A stretch of DNA of 64,000 nt from Homarus americanus (GCF_018991925.1 NW_024751942.1:61001-125000); one strand, 5' to 3'. Counted from the first letter of the stretch, positions 22,320 through 33,329 are shown. Notes: a model not told the origin generated them from the letters alone. Program-made: numbers and translations.

Positions 22320-23335
22320 TACACACACACACACACACACGTAGTCTTTGTTTTCTAGGATAAAACAGGCGCTTCCTCACCCAATGGAAGTGACCGCCCC
22401 TAATCAACTCAGGTCCCAGGTTGTAGACTGTACACCTAAGCTCTTATTGTACAGTTCGGGAAACAAAGTGTGTGTGACTGACCAAGACGACTGGATCTTT
22501 TTCAGTTATTAGCGGATGATTTATAAGCACACCAGATTCTTAAGAGGGTAATTCAACCGACTTAAAACATCATTCTTATTCACTACCAGACAATATATAC
22601 AAATAAACCCTGAGCTACACCGGCCATAAACACACAACCAGACATTTTTCACAACCATTATCCAGCAACACAGGAGATAGTGCTTGTACTCAGTGAAATA
22701 TTACATCCGTTTCGAAGTATTACACGAACACTTAATATTACCGCGAGTGGTGACGATACAACCAGGAAACTCATCTTCCAGTGTAGTTGTCTAGGAGGAT
22801 AAGGTGGCAACGATAAGTGTCTACAGGCAGGAGAGATGAGACAAGCTGAGGTTACCGATACAGTAAACGTTGAAGGTTCACAAACGATCGTAAGATGAAC
22901 GTTCCTCGTAACTTATGGTGTAAGAATGAAACTAACTGGACGTCAAAACGAGTCAAAATTATACTGACACAATATCTTGACTAATAATGTTCACAGAGGA
23001 TCAGTTAAGAGACCAAATTAAGGTGGAAAAGCTCCGGTAATATATTATATTTTATTCTAACTGGTGATAAAAGTAAAGTAAATAGTTAACGTATATTAAT
23101 ATAATTCTTAGGTTATATTTGGGGTGTTATAAATATGTTTTAGCTTAAGTGAACCAGTTACACTACTCTGTGAAGCCTGACTTTGATTTTCACGTGGTAA
23201 AAAATCTCGTTGTGTTTGACCCTGACCTTTCAAACAACTCAACCAAAAACACTGAGTTTCCTGGATGACCGCAAAGAAATACTCGTTCGGTAGATGAGTG
23301 TGAGAGTGAAACTGGTTCCCATAGGCCTGACGGTC
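22320..23335. other. Unique region, no gene recognised
   Basis: Mixed-composition DNA with a CA run at 22321-22340. No domain is recognised and no strong exon pattern was found. Confidence 0.5.
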
Positions 23336-23339
23336 CATA

Positions 23340-23515
23340 AAATAAACAAGGAGGTATAGAGCGTCGCCTGAAACTCATTCGACTGCTTTCCTTCGCTTCC
23401 CAAACTTTAAGGACCAAATTCAGAGATGGATAAACTGAAGTTGCCCTAAGGCTCGAACCAGCGACCCTTAAGAGATGATGTGAGTGATGTCTCCACTGGG
23501 CCACCCAACTCCATA
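23340..23515 (-). mobile_element. tRNA-derived SINE
   Basis: On the minus strand the head carries box A-like TGGCCCAGTGGAG (23491-23504) and box B-like CTGGTTCGAGCC (23450-23462) at tRNA-like spacing. A body follows that ends near GAATGAGTTTCAGGCGACGC. The same head and body pattern recurs at 26.1-26.25 kb. The head resembles a degenerate tRNA, but acceptor and anticodon stems do not form a functional tRNA by eye. Confidence 0.7.
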
Positions 23516-23529
23516 AGAGCATAACATAC

Positions 23530-24330
23530 GTAAAAAAAAATCTCTATAAACTAATGTTGTGTTAATGTTAGGTTAGGTTAGGTTGTTGGTATTACTGCCC
23601 TTCAATAACTAAGGTCTTTCAGGTCGTATTCTCCATCAATAAATACACAAGACCAACAACAAATATCAGGAGACACACCTCTAACCTACAGGTATTTGAG
23701 ACGAATGTTGCCGAGTATAAAAAAAAAAATCACTTCCCGATAAACTGACCGTCATGGAAGGAAACATACAGTGATACGCATTATGGTAATCACATCAAGT
23801 TACACAACACAACTTAAAACAACAACTCACTACTGAATGGTAAAATGAGCCCCCCCCCAAAAAAAATCTTAATGGACCCTAAACAATCCTAAAGAAAATA
23901 TTCAACCAAGATTGGTGCCCATTAGGAATTTGGAACTATTAAGACTGGGGGCCCAATAGAATTAGGGCATATTTGACACTTAAACCATCTCATTTCACCT
24001 ACCTTATCCACGACACAACCAGGAACATCGGTTCATACACAGCAGAGATCAATAGTTTCATACACAAGGGACAGTTTACACACGGCGTAGTAGAATCATA
24101 CACAAGAGAACGTACAGTATATAGTATACACCAAGACGGCGGCGATAAGATCACATACACACAGAAGGACAGAAATAAACACACACGCACAAATAGACAG
24201 CCCGACAGTAACAGAACCCGTCAAGTCTGTCCAAAAGCTGATGGTTTACGCTACACTCCACACTGAGGTGACTTTCAATTACACATGAAGGTCGGGGCCA
24301 GTGGAACATATAAGCAATAGAGATTATTAT
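23530..24330. other. Unique region, nothing recognised
   Basis: Includes a short TTAGGTTAGGTTAGGTT run (about 23569-23585), a C/A homopolymer junction at 23850-23868, and CACA-rich stretches. No coding or RNA feature is supported. Confidence 0.5.
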
Positions 24331-24340
24331 GTATACTCAC

Positions 24341-24460
24341 CGGGGCCAGCTGACTAGGCTCCCACACGGCTCCTCGCTCCTCTTCCTCTCTTCCCGGTGG
24401 TGTGTCTCCAGGCGGATTAGGTCACGTTGCTCTCTCACTGACCTGTCATACACTTCTGTC
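24341..24460 (-). CDS. Candidate coding exon (minus), unknown gene
   Basis: On the minus strand the interval ends at 24341 directly before GTGAGTATAC (24340-24331), a near-consensus 5' splice site. One frame is open to the donor and reads EVYDRSVREQRDL, then LIRLETHHREERKRSEEPCG and SLVSWPR, a charged, protein-like composition quite unlike the simple-repeat frames. The upstream boundary is unclear: several AG dinucleotides precede it without a strong pyrimidine tract, and the frame meets TGA at about 24470. The exon would end in phase 2. No homologue is recognised. Confidence 0.4.
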
Positions 24461-24570
24461 TTGTTTCTTCATTTCTTCGGGTTGTTAAGACACGTTTATG
24501 ACGGCGTTAAGAGTGTTATGCCTTTATGTTTGGGTAAGGAAGACGACCCGTGGTGTTGGGTACATGAAGT

Positions 24571-25118
24571 TGTTGTTCATGATTCTCCCAGATGGTGATG
24601 GAGTTTTCGATGATTCTCCCAAGTGGTGATGGAGTTGTCGATGATTCTCCCAGATGGTGATGGAGTTGTCGATGATTCTCCCAAGTGGTGATGGAGTTGT
24701 CGATGATTCTCCCAGGTGGTGATGGAGTTGTAGATGATTCTCCCAGATGGTGATGGAGTTGTAGATGATTCTCCCAGGTGGTGATGGAGTTGTCGATGAT
24801 TCTCCCAAGTGGTGATGGAGTTGTCGATGATTCTCCCAGATGGTGATGGAGTTGTCGATGATTCTCCCAGATGGTGATGGAGTTGTTGATGATTCTCCCA
24901 GATGGTGAAGGAGTTGTCGATGATTCTCCCAGATGGTGATGGAGTTGTCGATGATTCTCCCAGGTGGTGATGGAGTTGTCGATGATTCTCCCAGATGGTG
25001 ATGGAGTTGTCGATGATTCTCCCAGATGGTGATGGAGTTGTCGATGATTCTCCCAGATGGTGAAGGAGTTGTCGATGATTCTCCCAGATGGTGATGGAGT
25101 TGTCGACTACTCTCCCAG
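24571..25118. repeat. 31-bp minisatellite, about 17.5 copies
   Basis: The unit is GATGATTCTCCCAGATGGTG followed by ATGGAGTTGTC (31 bp), with AGATGG/AAGTGG/AGGTGG variants. Since 31 is not a multiple of 3 and no minus-strand frame has a stop, it produces a 222-residue minus frame with a 31-residue period, which is considered spurious. It lies immediately upstream (minus sense) of the exon candidate. Confidence 0.97.
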
Positions 25119-25119
25119 A

Positions 25120-25445
25120 GGGTCAGACGATGATGCAAACACCCAACGTTCCCTGAAATAAGAGTGAGTTGTGTAGGTGGTTCATCTTCCACGAATTTTA
25201 GAGGTCGTCTGTCGGATAGAGACGCCTCCTCCTAACCAGTATTAATTCAAGTACACTTTATGCTCATTAAACTTAATCTTATATTCATTTCATATTTCCA
25301 CACAAGACCTTCTGCAGCAACAGAGTTTGTTTACGTGTATCAGCTGTAACCCGCCAACACACGCATAGTTATCACCACTAGAAGTTGTTCAAAAACATTA
25401 CTCATTCATCTTAGGATTGAATTTATCAACTGTTATAAGACACTT
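25120..25445. other. Unique region, nothing recognised
   Basis: AT-rich DNA between the 31-bp array and the LINE remnant. Confidence 0.5.
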
Positions 25446-25449
25446 TCAG

Positions 25450-25950
25450 CAGACACCAGAAAGAGATCGGAGGCCTTTCGAATGAGGTGTTTTAGGTGAA
25501 TGTTAAGAATAAGCTACACTGACAGGAAAATAATTGAAGAAGTACTAAGATTAGATAAAAATTCAAGAGAAATACTTGAAATGTACAGAAAAAAAAGAAG
25601 AAAATGAGATACTTGGTCATATAATTAGGGATGAGGAGATAACAGAAATAATAATGGGTAAAGTTGAGGGTAGGAGAGCCAGGGGAAGGCAGAGACTGAG
25701 GTGGATGAATGATATTAAAAACTGTGTCCCCAGAGAGATACAAACCTTAGAGGATTGGTAAAAACAGCCCGAGAACGTTTAGAGAGGAAGACTGTGGTCG
25801 CCAACCCTCAGATATGAGGACGGTACTCTGAAGACATTTTTATTTTGGTAATATAGATAGTATATATTTGTTAATTATAATATTCTAAACACTCATAATA
25901 ACACATTTTAAGAGAATAAAGAGTTCATATATGAGTTCAAGTTTATTGTT
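25450..25950 (+). pseudogene. LINE ORF2 C-terminus and 3' UTR, broken
   Basis: From about 25468 the plus strand reads RSEAFRMRCFR, a TGA where this family usually has Trp or Arg, then MLRISYTDRKIIEEVLRLDK. A frameshift in an A-rich stretch (25588-25605) is followed by EILGHIIRDEEITEIIMGKV, EGRRARGRQRLRWMNDIKN and, after another shift near 25760, ARERLERKTVVANPQI and TGA. The pattern (R)MLRISWTD..NEEVL...LGHIxR...GKxEGxRxRGRQRxxW is the well-known tail of RTE/L2-like endonuclease-reverse transcriptase proteins. The 3' UTR continues with AATAAA near 25915. A fragment of the same 3' end lies at about 40885-40945. Confidence 0.8.
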
Positions 25951-26029
25951 TATCACTGATGATGTGTAGTAAATAGTAGCTAAAAGGGTTCCAGAAGTAA
26001 TACAGAAGATAACGCCAAAGATGGCTCCC

Positions 26030-26255
26030 ACACGAGGATGCAGCACACAACATCACGCCGCAGCACAGAAAAGGACAACATCACGCCGCAGCACAGAAAA
26101 GGACAGTTTGGGCGCCACTGAAATCCATCCTTTGCACTTTCCTAACTATAAAATTCGGCACCCATTCACAACCAGGTCGGCAAGAGATGCTTTGGGCACG
26201 AACCAGTGATCTTTAGGACAGGAAGTGAGTGCTGTATCCACTCGGCCATGAACGT
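26030..26255 (-). mobile_element. tRNA-derived SINE, second copy of the family at 23.4 kb
   Basis: The minus-strand head has box A-like TGGCCGAGTGGATA (26235-26248) and box B-like CTGGTTCGTGCC (26195-26206). The inter-box sequence matches the 23.4-kb copy (CACTCAC..TC.T), and the body ends with GGATTTCAGTGGCGCCC, aligning with the other copy's GAGTTTCAGGCGACGC. Left of it a unit of about 28 bp (AACATCACGCCGCAGCACAG...) is tandemly duplicated at 26047-26103. Confidence 0.7.
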
Positions 26256-26565
26256 AAAATACTATAAAACGAATAAAATATTAAATTATATCCAACACCA
26301 TACAGGCAGCAGCGCCTCTACCACGCACACATGAACCTCCCAGCCTGAACTATTTACGTCCAGAATTAGGCTGGACCAACACCGACATATGTTCAGCTAC
26401 AGCGAATAATACCCTCTTAGCACCATATGTCATCTACTGGGTGATAAATGTGGCTGGTTTATATCTGGTGAATGATGCTCTACCCTATAAACCACGTCAT
26501 AACAACAACACTAACCACGTCATAACAACAACACTATAACACAAGAAACATTCCGAGGAAATAGA
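26256..26565. other. Unique region, nothing recognised
   Basis: Includes a short duplicated ACCACGTCATAACAACAACA block (about 26490-26540). Confidence 0.5.
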
Positions 26566-26569
26566 TAAC

Positions 26570-26705
26570 AAATTACACCCCCACCCCTCTCCCTAACAAG
26601 ACCCCCACCCCCTCCTAACAAGACCCCCCACCTCCCTAACAAGACCCCCCACCCCTTCTAACAGACCCCCACCCCCCTTCCTAACAAGCCCCCCTCAACC
26701 CAAGT
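26570..26705. repeat. C-rich CCTAACAAGACCCCC repeat
   Basis: Irregular tandem units of TCCCTAACAAGACCCCCCAC and variants. Confidence 0.85.
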
Positions 26706-26899
26706 ACAAGATGCGTGATAATGCCGTAAGTATCCCGGGAATCTTTACTGTTCATACAAGAGCCTTTGTTTACTCAGTACCTGCCAGCTGTGACTAAGAG
26801 AGACGACAATAACAACATGACTGAGTTGGAAGCTGATAAGGGGGGAGGAGAACACGCCATTAATTACTTGTTGGAAAGATTCACATCCAGTAACAACTA

Positions 26900-27190
26900 C
26901 GTCACAACACCCAATAACTACTTTACAGCTCCAAGCAATCAAACTACGTCAGCTCACCCAGCAACCAAACAACAGCTACGTCATCTCACCCAGCAACCAA
27001 ACAACAACTACGTCATCTCACCCAGCAACCAAACAACAACTACGTCATCTCACCCAGCAACCAAACAACAACTACGTCATCTCACCCAGTAACCATACAA
27101 CAACTACGTCACCTCACCCAGCAACCATACAACAGCTACGTCATCTCACCCAGCAACCAAACAACAGCTGCGTCATCTCACCCAGCAACC
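26900..27190. repeat. 32-bp minisatellite, about 8-9 copies
   Basis: The unit is TACGTCATCTCACCCAGCAA followed by CCAAACAACAAC (32 bp). The first two copies are diverged. Each unit carries TACGTCA, close to a CRE half-site. Confidence 0.94.
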
Positions 27191-27239
27191 ATCTACGGAT
27201 GTAATAAACGTCTATTCATTCTCAATATGTAAACTAAGC

Positions 27240-27345
27240 CCCACCCACATTCTCTCGTATAAGGCTACGATTGGCTACCACGACAGCCAATAACAAACAC
27301 TGCCTAGTTTGGTCACCTCACTGTTCTGCTGTACTTTTTCACTGC
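27240..27345 (+). promoter_or_regulatory. Possible promoter-like segment with inverted CCAAT boxes
   Basis: CGTATAAGGC at about 27254 is followed by GATTGGCTACC and CAGCCAATAAC, an inverted pair of CCAAT boxes about 20 bp apart. Pyrimidine-rich sequence with TCACTGTTCT lies downstream. Layout is suggestive only; no start site or coding exon is confirmed. Confidence 0.2.
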
Positions 27346-27349
27346 TTGT

Positions 27350-27690
27350 GTTAGTCATTATTAACAGTGATTAGTAAGTAGTTTTATGGTTCCTAGGAGT
27401 GCAAGTTCGAAACTGTTTGTTGTGAAACAGATCTAACGAGATGGTGATAAAGTCGGGTCGTAAAGTGAGGGTCACAAACACATGCTGACTCAGGCCAGCC
27501 CAGGGTGGAGACGGTTCTTGATTACCCTGTCAAGAAGGTGACCCCCAGGCGCGCACTAACACCACCTGCGCTGCCACCCCACCTGCGCTCCTCAAGTATA
27601 CATCATCATTATCACCCCTACCACCCACTACACTACAACACCTATACACTACAACACCTATACCATGCATGTCACTATCACCACCTATAT
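27350..27690. other. Unique region, weak frame only
   Basis: A plus-strand frame from 27505 (METVLDYPVKKVTPRRALTP) degenerates into His/Tyr-rich ACC/ACT repeat. It is not supported as a gene. Confidence 0.4.
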
Positions 27691-27694
27691 TAAT

Positions 27695-27695
27695 T

Positions 27696-27747
<52 letters not shown>
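27695..27747. repeat. (CA)n microsatellite
   Basis: A perfect CA run of about 26 units. Confidence 0.97.
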
Positions 27748-27750
<3 letters not shown>

Positions 27751-27894
27751 GTCATGGAATTAAACTGCATCTAAAATTCAGTCGCGTTGCCCTAACTATA
27801 TAATTGCCGTACAGCCATCATGATTATATAATTAAATGAATAATAATTAATATATTTATGCATAATTATGAACAGATGCGTCTTAGTATTCAGT

Positions 27895-28095
27895 AGAGAG
27901 GGGTTTAACAGGAGTACAGTACACGTGTTGATAAGGAGGAGGGTGTAAGGGGGAAGATGAGAGAGGGAGAATGTGAGGAGGAAGATGAGGAATACAGGGA
28001 GAAGGATGCAATAAGAAGGAAGAGGATATACCCGACCTTGAGGCACTCCGGCTGAGGGATAACTCTTGGCCATCTCTCTCTCTCTCTCTCCTTCA
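27895..28095. repeat. Purine-rich tract ending in (CT)n
   Basis: GGAGGA/GAAGATGAG-rich DNA with a CT run at 28073-28092. Confidence 0.75.
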
Positions 28096-28114
28096 TAAGC
28101 CTCACAAAAGTGGG

Positions 28115-28420
28115 TGTAAATGTGGCATCTTATTGGTGTAAATATGTTTCTTGTTTTTAACTGTAAATGTGTAATTATGGAATGTTTTTATATATTTATG
28201 GCACCTCTGTAAATGTAAAGAAAGAGTTGTCTGCGTGTAAATACAATAACATCTAAGTTGTAAAAATCATAACATTGGTTGTATTTAAATGGAAACAAAT
28301 AGTTCTCTATGTGTAAGTTGTAAATTATTAGTAATATTATTTGTAAGTAAATGTAAACAGTATTATGAGTTGTGGGTTAAGACATTCTTATAGGATTCAA
28401 CCCTCACCCATAACCAGTAA
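28115..28420. repeat. Degenerate GTGTAAAT repeat
   Basis: GGTGTAAAT, CTGTAAATGTG, GCGTGTAAATAC and TTGTAAGTAAATG recur at irregular spacing. The style is similar to 47.04-47.5 kb. Confidence 0.6.
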
Positions 28421-28670
28421 ATGACCCAATCGTATGTTAATTAAGTACACGTATCAAACATGTGCAATAATTATCAACCACGTTACGTAGTTGATAATGA
28501 GTTGTTCCCACGTGGGTGTAAACAGGGTGAGGGGGCAGGGCAGGTGAACACAGTATATCAACCATCAGTGGTGTCATCACATGTTAAGAGCGTGAGGGTA
28601 TCTCGTCACCACCACCCTCACCACCACATCACCATCACCACCCTCCCCTCACCACCACTTGTCTTCTCAG

Positions 28671-28778
28671 AGTGATCACGCACTGTCCACGCGCAGCTCA
28701 CAAGATGACTCGGTGATAGTGTCCCGGTCGCAACAGCACCAGCAAAAATATTCGGAAATTGTTGTTGACAAGAGATAA
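28671..28778 (+). CDS. Candidate 3'-terminal coding exon, unknown gene
   Basis: A pyrimidine-rich acceptor (CCACTTGTCTTCTCAG, ending at 28670) is followed by 35 open codons in one frame and TAA at 28776-28778. The other two frames close within 15 codons. The peptide reads SDHALSTRSSQ, then DDSVIVSRSQQHQQKYSEIV and VDKR, a hydrophilic Ser/Gln-rich composition typical of a cytoplasmic tail. No family is recognised. The plausible upstream partner is not in evidence, and AT-rich 3' UTR-like sequence follows. Confidence 0.35.
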   Translation, partial: SDHALSTRSSQDDSVIVSRSQQHQQKYSEIVVDKR

Positions 28779-28879
28779 AGTATTGATTTGACTTTTCATT
28801 TTTTATCAGTTAGTAGGAACAGAACACTTGGGTACTGACAACAAGTGACCTACATGTACACAACTGGTTAATAGCTTCG

Positions 28880-29096
28880 AGGGATTTCTTTTTACTTATT
28901 ATTATTATCATTATTATTAGTATCAATTAATATTACGATCATCATTTATTGGATTATTATCACAATTCCTTATGGTATTATTATTATTATTACTACCACT
29001 GCTAATGTTAGTATGGCTACCATCATTTCTATTGTCATTATTAAGTATTATTAATGGTATTTCATTCTTATTGATTTCTATTTTCATCGTTTTTTC

Positions 29097-29148
<52 letters not shown>
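28880..29148. repeat. ATT-rich tract and (GT)n
   Basis: Degenerate TTATTATT sequence at 28890-29080, then a GT run at 29099-29148. Confidence 0.9.
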
Positions 29149-29151
<3 letters not shown>

Positions 29152-29305
29152 GGGGTAAGAGGCAGAATGTAATGACATGTAAAGAGCTTCTCTCAGCATA
29201 CGAGAGCACAACCTGACACCTGCAAGGACAGGTAACTGTAAATTGGCTTTCACCTGAGTGCCACACCTGCCCTTGACTGGCATCAGCTGGCCATCACTGG
29301 TCCCT

Positions 29306-29438
<133 letters not shown>

Positions 29439-29439
29439 A

Positions 29440-29810
29440 AAACTGAAAGACAAATGGCTTAAAGAACGACAAACAAAATCTCTCCCTCCTAACGAGTATA
29501 TTCCTCTATCTTTATAATCTTTCTTATTTTCTCTCTTCATCCATCCATCCATCTATCAGTTTGTCACTTGATGCAATTCCAAACTTTCCAACGACAAAAA
29601 TAAAAAGTAAATAACTATACCTTGCTAACAAATCACTAGGCAAAATATACCTGTTATACTACCATACACACCTGTCTCCCGCATATAAGTTTCCGGGTAT
29701 AACGAGGAACTATCAACAGGAAAGAGACACGCAAAAAATATACCCTAGTATATCGTATTTCTGTGATCTTCCTCCCACAGGAGTTTCAAAGTCTAAGGGT
29801 TAGCGACCAC
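29440..29810. other. Unique region, nothing firmly recognised
   Basis: At about 29795-29813 the minus strand has GTGGTCGCTAACCCT, faintly like the LINE 3' end at 25.8 kb. The match is too short to call. Confidence 0.45.
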
Positions 29811-29812
29811 GG

Positions 29813-29814
<2 letters not shown>

Positions 29815-29866
<52 letters not shown>
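29815..29866. repeat. (CA)n microsatellite
   Basis: A perfect CA run. Confidence 0.97.
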
Positions 29867-29868
<2 letters not shown>

Positions 29869-30019
29869 TAAGTCTTTATCTAATCACCCCATAATCAGTA
29901 TCTCTCTAACCCAGAGTTTCCCGTTCATGTAAAATATTAAGTACTCGTGTAAATTCTCTCCTCCACCCCAAAAAAATAAAACTAATAACGAAAGCAAACA
30001 CAAACCTATTATCAAAGTA

Positions 30020-30460
30020 GCAAACACAACAACAACACTAATAACAATAATAACAATAAAATAATAATAATAATAAAAAATAATGATAATAAACATAATA
30101 ATAATAGTAATAATACAATATCAAAATAAATATAAAACAATAATAATAATAATAAATAATAACAATAGCGATAAGTGAACAGATAAGTCGAGAGGTTTTG
30201 CACTATTGCGTCTGTCTGCTACCTGGTGTTAGTCACTACATTATCGCCACCTGTGCCTTCAGTAACTATCAAGGTGACTATCTGTGACGTCTTATGAGTT
30301 CCTCTGTATCTGATGAACATGTAGTGACAATAAAATAAGATAACGATACTAATAATAACGATAACAATGATGATAAGAATAATAATGATAATAATTATAA
30401 TAAGTGACAATATTAAGACCAATATTAGTTGTAATAATAATAATAATAATCACCTGGAGT
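30020..30460. repeat. (AAT)n-rich region
   Basis: ATA/AAT triplets with AAC and GAT interruptions at 30020-30170 and 30340-30455, separated by about 160 bp of unique sequence. Confidence 0.9.
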
Positions 30461-30489
30461 TGTCATTTTGATCACCTTAAGTTAAATAA

Positions 30490-30745
30490 CATTATGAGCA
30501 CCTGTGAGTCGCCATGGATAATATAAGCACCTGTGAGTCGCCATGGGTAATGTAAGCACCTGTGAGTCGCCATGGGTAATATAAGCACCTGTGAGTCGCC
30601 ATGGGTCATATAAGCACCTGTAAGTCGCCATGGGTCATAAAAGCACCTGTGAGTCGCCATGGGTAATGTAAGCACATGTGAGTCGTCATGTGGTAATATA
30701 AGCACCTGTGAGTCGCCATGGGTAATATAAGCACCTGTGAGATGT
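30490..30745. repeat. 29-bp minisatellite, about 9 copies
   Basis: The unit is ATGGGTAATATAAGCACCTG followed by TGAGTCGCC (29 bp), with TAATGT and TCATAA variants. A 103-residue minus frame with a 29-residue period is spurious. Confidence 0.95.
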
Positions 30746-30815
30746 CTGGCCACACTATGAGTACCTGTCCTATAACTTCTCACCAGGTTCTAAAGTTACC
30801 GGGTGAACACTCGTT

Positions 30816-30828
30816 TGACCTTTGACCT
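30816..30828 (-). promoter_or_regulatory. Perfect DR1 nuclear-receptor element
   Basis: TGACCTTTGACCT is the inverse of AGGTCAAAGGTCA, the consensus DR1 site bound by HNF4 and RXR/USP-type receptors. A further half-site-like TTGACCTTCA lies about 13 bp downstream. No promoter is evident, so functional status is unknown. Confidence 0.3.
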
Positions 30829-31209
30829 GGAAGTGTAGCCTTGACCTTCATGATATGGACGCGGGAGTTCGTGACACATCATGGTGACACTAACCTTTCC
30901 GGGAATTATCACCCAAATCCCTTTACTGGTTCAAAAGGTAGAGAGCGGACGGGAAATGTTGCAAGGAGCCAGCGACCACGAGGCCAAAGCATCGACTATA
31001 TATTTCTCCTTCAGTAATAATAAAAAGAAATATATACATTAATAATCATTATATCAATATAAATTATGTATAACCTATTGATAACATCTGTGTGTGTACA
31101 GCCTTGTATAGGCTTGGTGAGATGCGCTAGTAGTTTTTACCTTTGTTACTGTATTAGTACATGGGATATACTATAGTAAGTGTTTATTGCTACGATGTAC
31201 TGTATCGTC

Positions 31210-31430
31210 TAACGACTGTAATGAAGTAATGCAATAATAATGATGACAATAATAAAGATAGTAATAATAATGGCAGTAATGATAATAATAACAATATTAA
31301 TAATACTAATAAAAAACCAATAATAATAACAATAATAATAATAATAATATTATTACTATTATAATTATAAAATAATAGTATTAATAACAGTATTAATACT
31401 GCTACTAATATTAATAGTAAATAAATGAGT
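31210..31430. repeat. (AAT)n-rich degenerate tract
   Basis: AATAAT runs mixed with AGTAATA, TTACTATT and AACAATA. Confidence 0.88.
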
Positions 31431-31504
31431 GAAACATTCTCACAACTGTCTGAGACAGATCGGACGAAGACCATAACGATCAAGGTTGAGTAACGTTACG
31501 CTCC

Positions 31505-32365
31505 TCAGATATTGACTCAAGGAAACAGATGCAGGCGTGAGCACATCACTTGAGGAACACCCGTTATATATAAAATCAAATTTCAACATAATGACTTCAG
31601 GAAATAGGTGCAGTCATAAGAGCACCAGCTAATGAACACCAGTCATACAAAAAAGAAATCATCCACTGACTCGAGGAAACAGCACTAAACACGAGAGTTC
31701 CCCTTGAGGAACACCCGGCATGCATAAAACCAAACACAATCGCATATGTAATGTGTTCCCTCGCCCAAGATTGGAAGTCGAACAGGAGTCATAAATCTAG
31801 TATTATAAAGATGGAAAATATCAATGATCGAAAGTGACTTTAATATTCACGACTTGAAGCTGTTTATCAAATTTCATTTCGAAATGTAAGGCCCATGTTA
31901 AGTTATTGAACATAAGAAGCATTTAGTCGGGAAGGACCAGGATGACACTTATCTCTCCTCAAATAATTATTCAAACAGATGTAAACAAAAGGACGTCGCT
32001 ACAAGAACACTCACGATGCAAAAACTTCAGATACTGACTCAGGAAAACAGATGTGGACACAAGTACAGTATACCACTTGGGGGAACACCCGTCATGCATA
32101 AAAACCTTAAAAAAATACTCAAATATTGACTCAAGGAAGCACACGCCGACCTAGCATTCCCAGCTGAGGAACACCCAGCCACTCATAAGACAAACACTCA
32201 CTTACCCAAGGAAACAGATACGTAAATAACGGCCCCACACGAGGAACACTCTACTATGCATAAAAATCAAATAACGAAATAAATAAAACCTGAGGTACTA
32301 ACTCAAGGAAACAGGCTAGGACACACGCCGCCCACTTCAGGAACACACACACCTTGCATAAAAAC
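31505..32365. repeat. Strongly diverged minisatellite of about 70-100 bp units
   Basis: At least seven units share TGACTCAAGGAAACAGATG at the start, GAGGAACACCCG in the middle and ATGCATAAAA near the end. Starts lie at about 31511, 31590, 31668, 32035, 32128, 32198 and 32299. The stretch 31780-32030 contains more decayed copies. Confidence 0.75.
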
Positions 32366-32399
32366 CAGCAGCCTGGGATTAAGACCAACAATGGATTTA

Positions 32400-32880
32400 A
32401 ATTAAAGCAGAATATCAGGGTGCAAGGACGAGGACGCTCAGTTGTTTTGTAGCTCGTTAACTAGCCTTGAAGGGCCTTGCAAGGTCGTCCACTCAGCCCG
32501 TAATGAACAGCTCGGAACCTTAGTGGACGTCTACAGAGTCGTAGTGTTAATCTATACTGATGTGTTTAGAGTAAACCTGTAAAAAAATCATACCGTGTTT
32601 ATGTGTAAGTGATCGATCTGTTTAGTCTTGAAGATCTCATTTATTGTAAATGTCTTAAGAGTTTGGTAGTTCAGTGTATTTCTGAGGGCTCAGTCAGTGT
32701 AAATCAGTAAGTGGATCACCCTTTGTAAATCTATAATCTAAGTTACATCTGTAAATGGACAATACGGAACCTAAGATTCCCCATTCCCCAAATATGTAAC
32801 TGTATATTTTCAGCCTTCTGGCTGCCAAGCTCTTTCAATAAACCGTTTATTATTATTATTTATTATTATTATTATTAAGA
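32400..32880 (+). mobile_element. Possible retroelement 3' UTR with polyadenylation signal and (TTA)n tail
   Basis: Non-coding sequence ends in TGGCTGCCAAGCTCTTTCAA, TAAACC and then (TTA)n. The AATAAA hexamer immediately before the triplet run (about 32838) is the usual arrangement of a LINE/SINE 3' terminus. No ORF2 fragment is attached. A cellular mRNA 3' end is the alternative. Confidence 0.35.
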
Positions 32881-32884
32881 AAAA

Positions 32885-33325
32885 ATAATGTGAGTTTCAA
32901 CATCTAATTTTCTATGAATACTTAACAAGTATATAATTTCCAAGGCACCTCACGCAATGCTTTAAGTGATGTGTCATTGTTATTGTACAGAAGGGAGACA
33001 CGTGCTGTATGTATGATGTGGTATGTGTATACTGTGTACGTTGTTTCTGCAGTACTGTGCACCCGTTAATGTTGTTTTATTACTATTAACAGAATTAGTA
33101 TTTTCATTAGTATTATAAATATTTATCCTCATAAGATAGACAGACAGACGCAAGAATGAATTACAGGGGACTATAAACAACGATATGCCTCAGTCTTTAA
33201 GTCGGGGTTTAAACAAGAAACAACAAATGGCGGCAGTTTATTTATTAACACACATCGCACTTCCTGGCATTCTGGTCACGCCCACTGACGTCAAAACTTC
33301 GTCATGCTTGTAAGAACTGTCGGGT
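32885..33325. other. Unique region, nothing recognised
   Basis: AT-rich DNA. The GACGTCA word near 33288 is isolated. Confidence 0.5.
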
Positions 33326-33329
33326 GAAT

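Noticed and set aside
23390..23515. Functional tRNA gene
   Set aside because: Box A and B words are present, but acceptor and anticodon stems do not pair by eye and a SINE body follows.
24524..25192. A 222-residue minus-strand protein with 31-residue repeats
   Set aside because: The 31-bp unit lacks stops in any minus frame, so it yields an open frame automatically. No promoter or splice support.
30955..31000. Third SINE copy (GGTCGCTGGCTCC on the minus strand)
   Set aside because: Only a box B-like word is similar; box A and body are not found.
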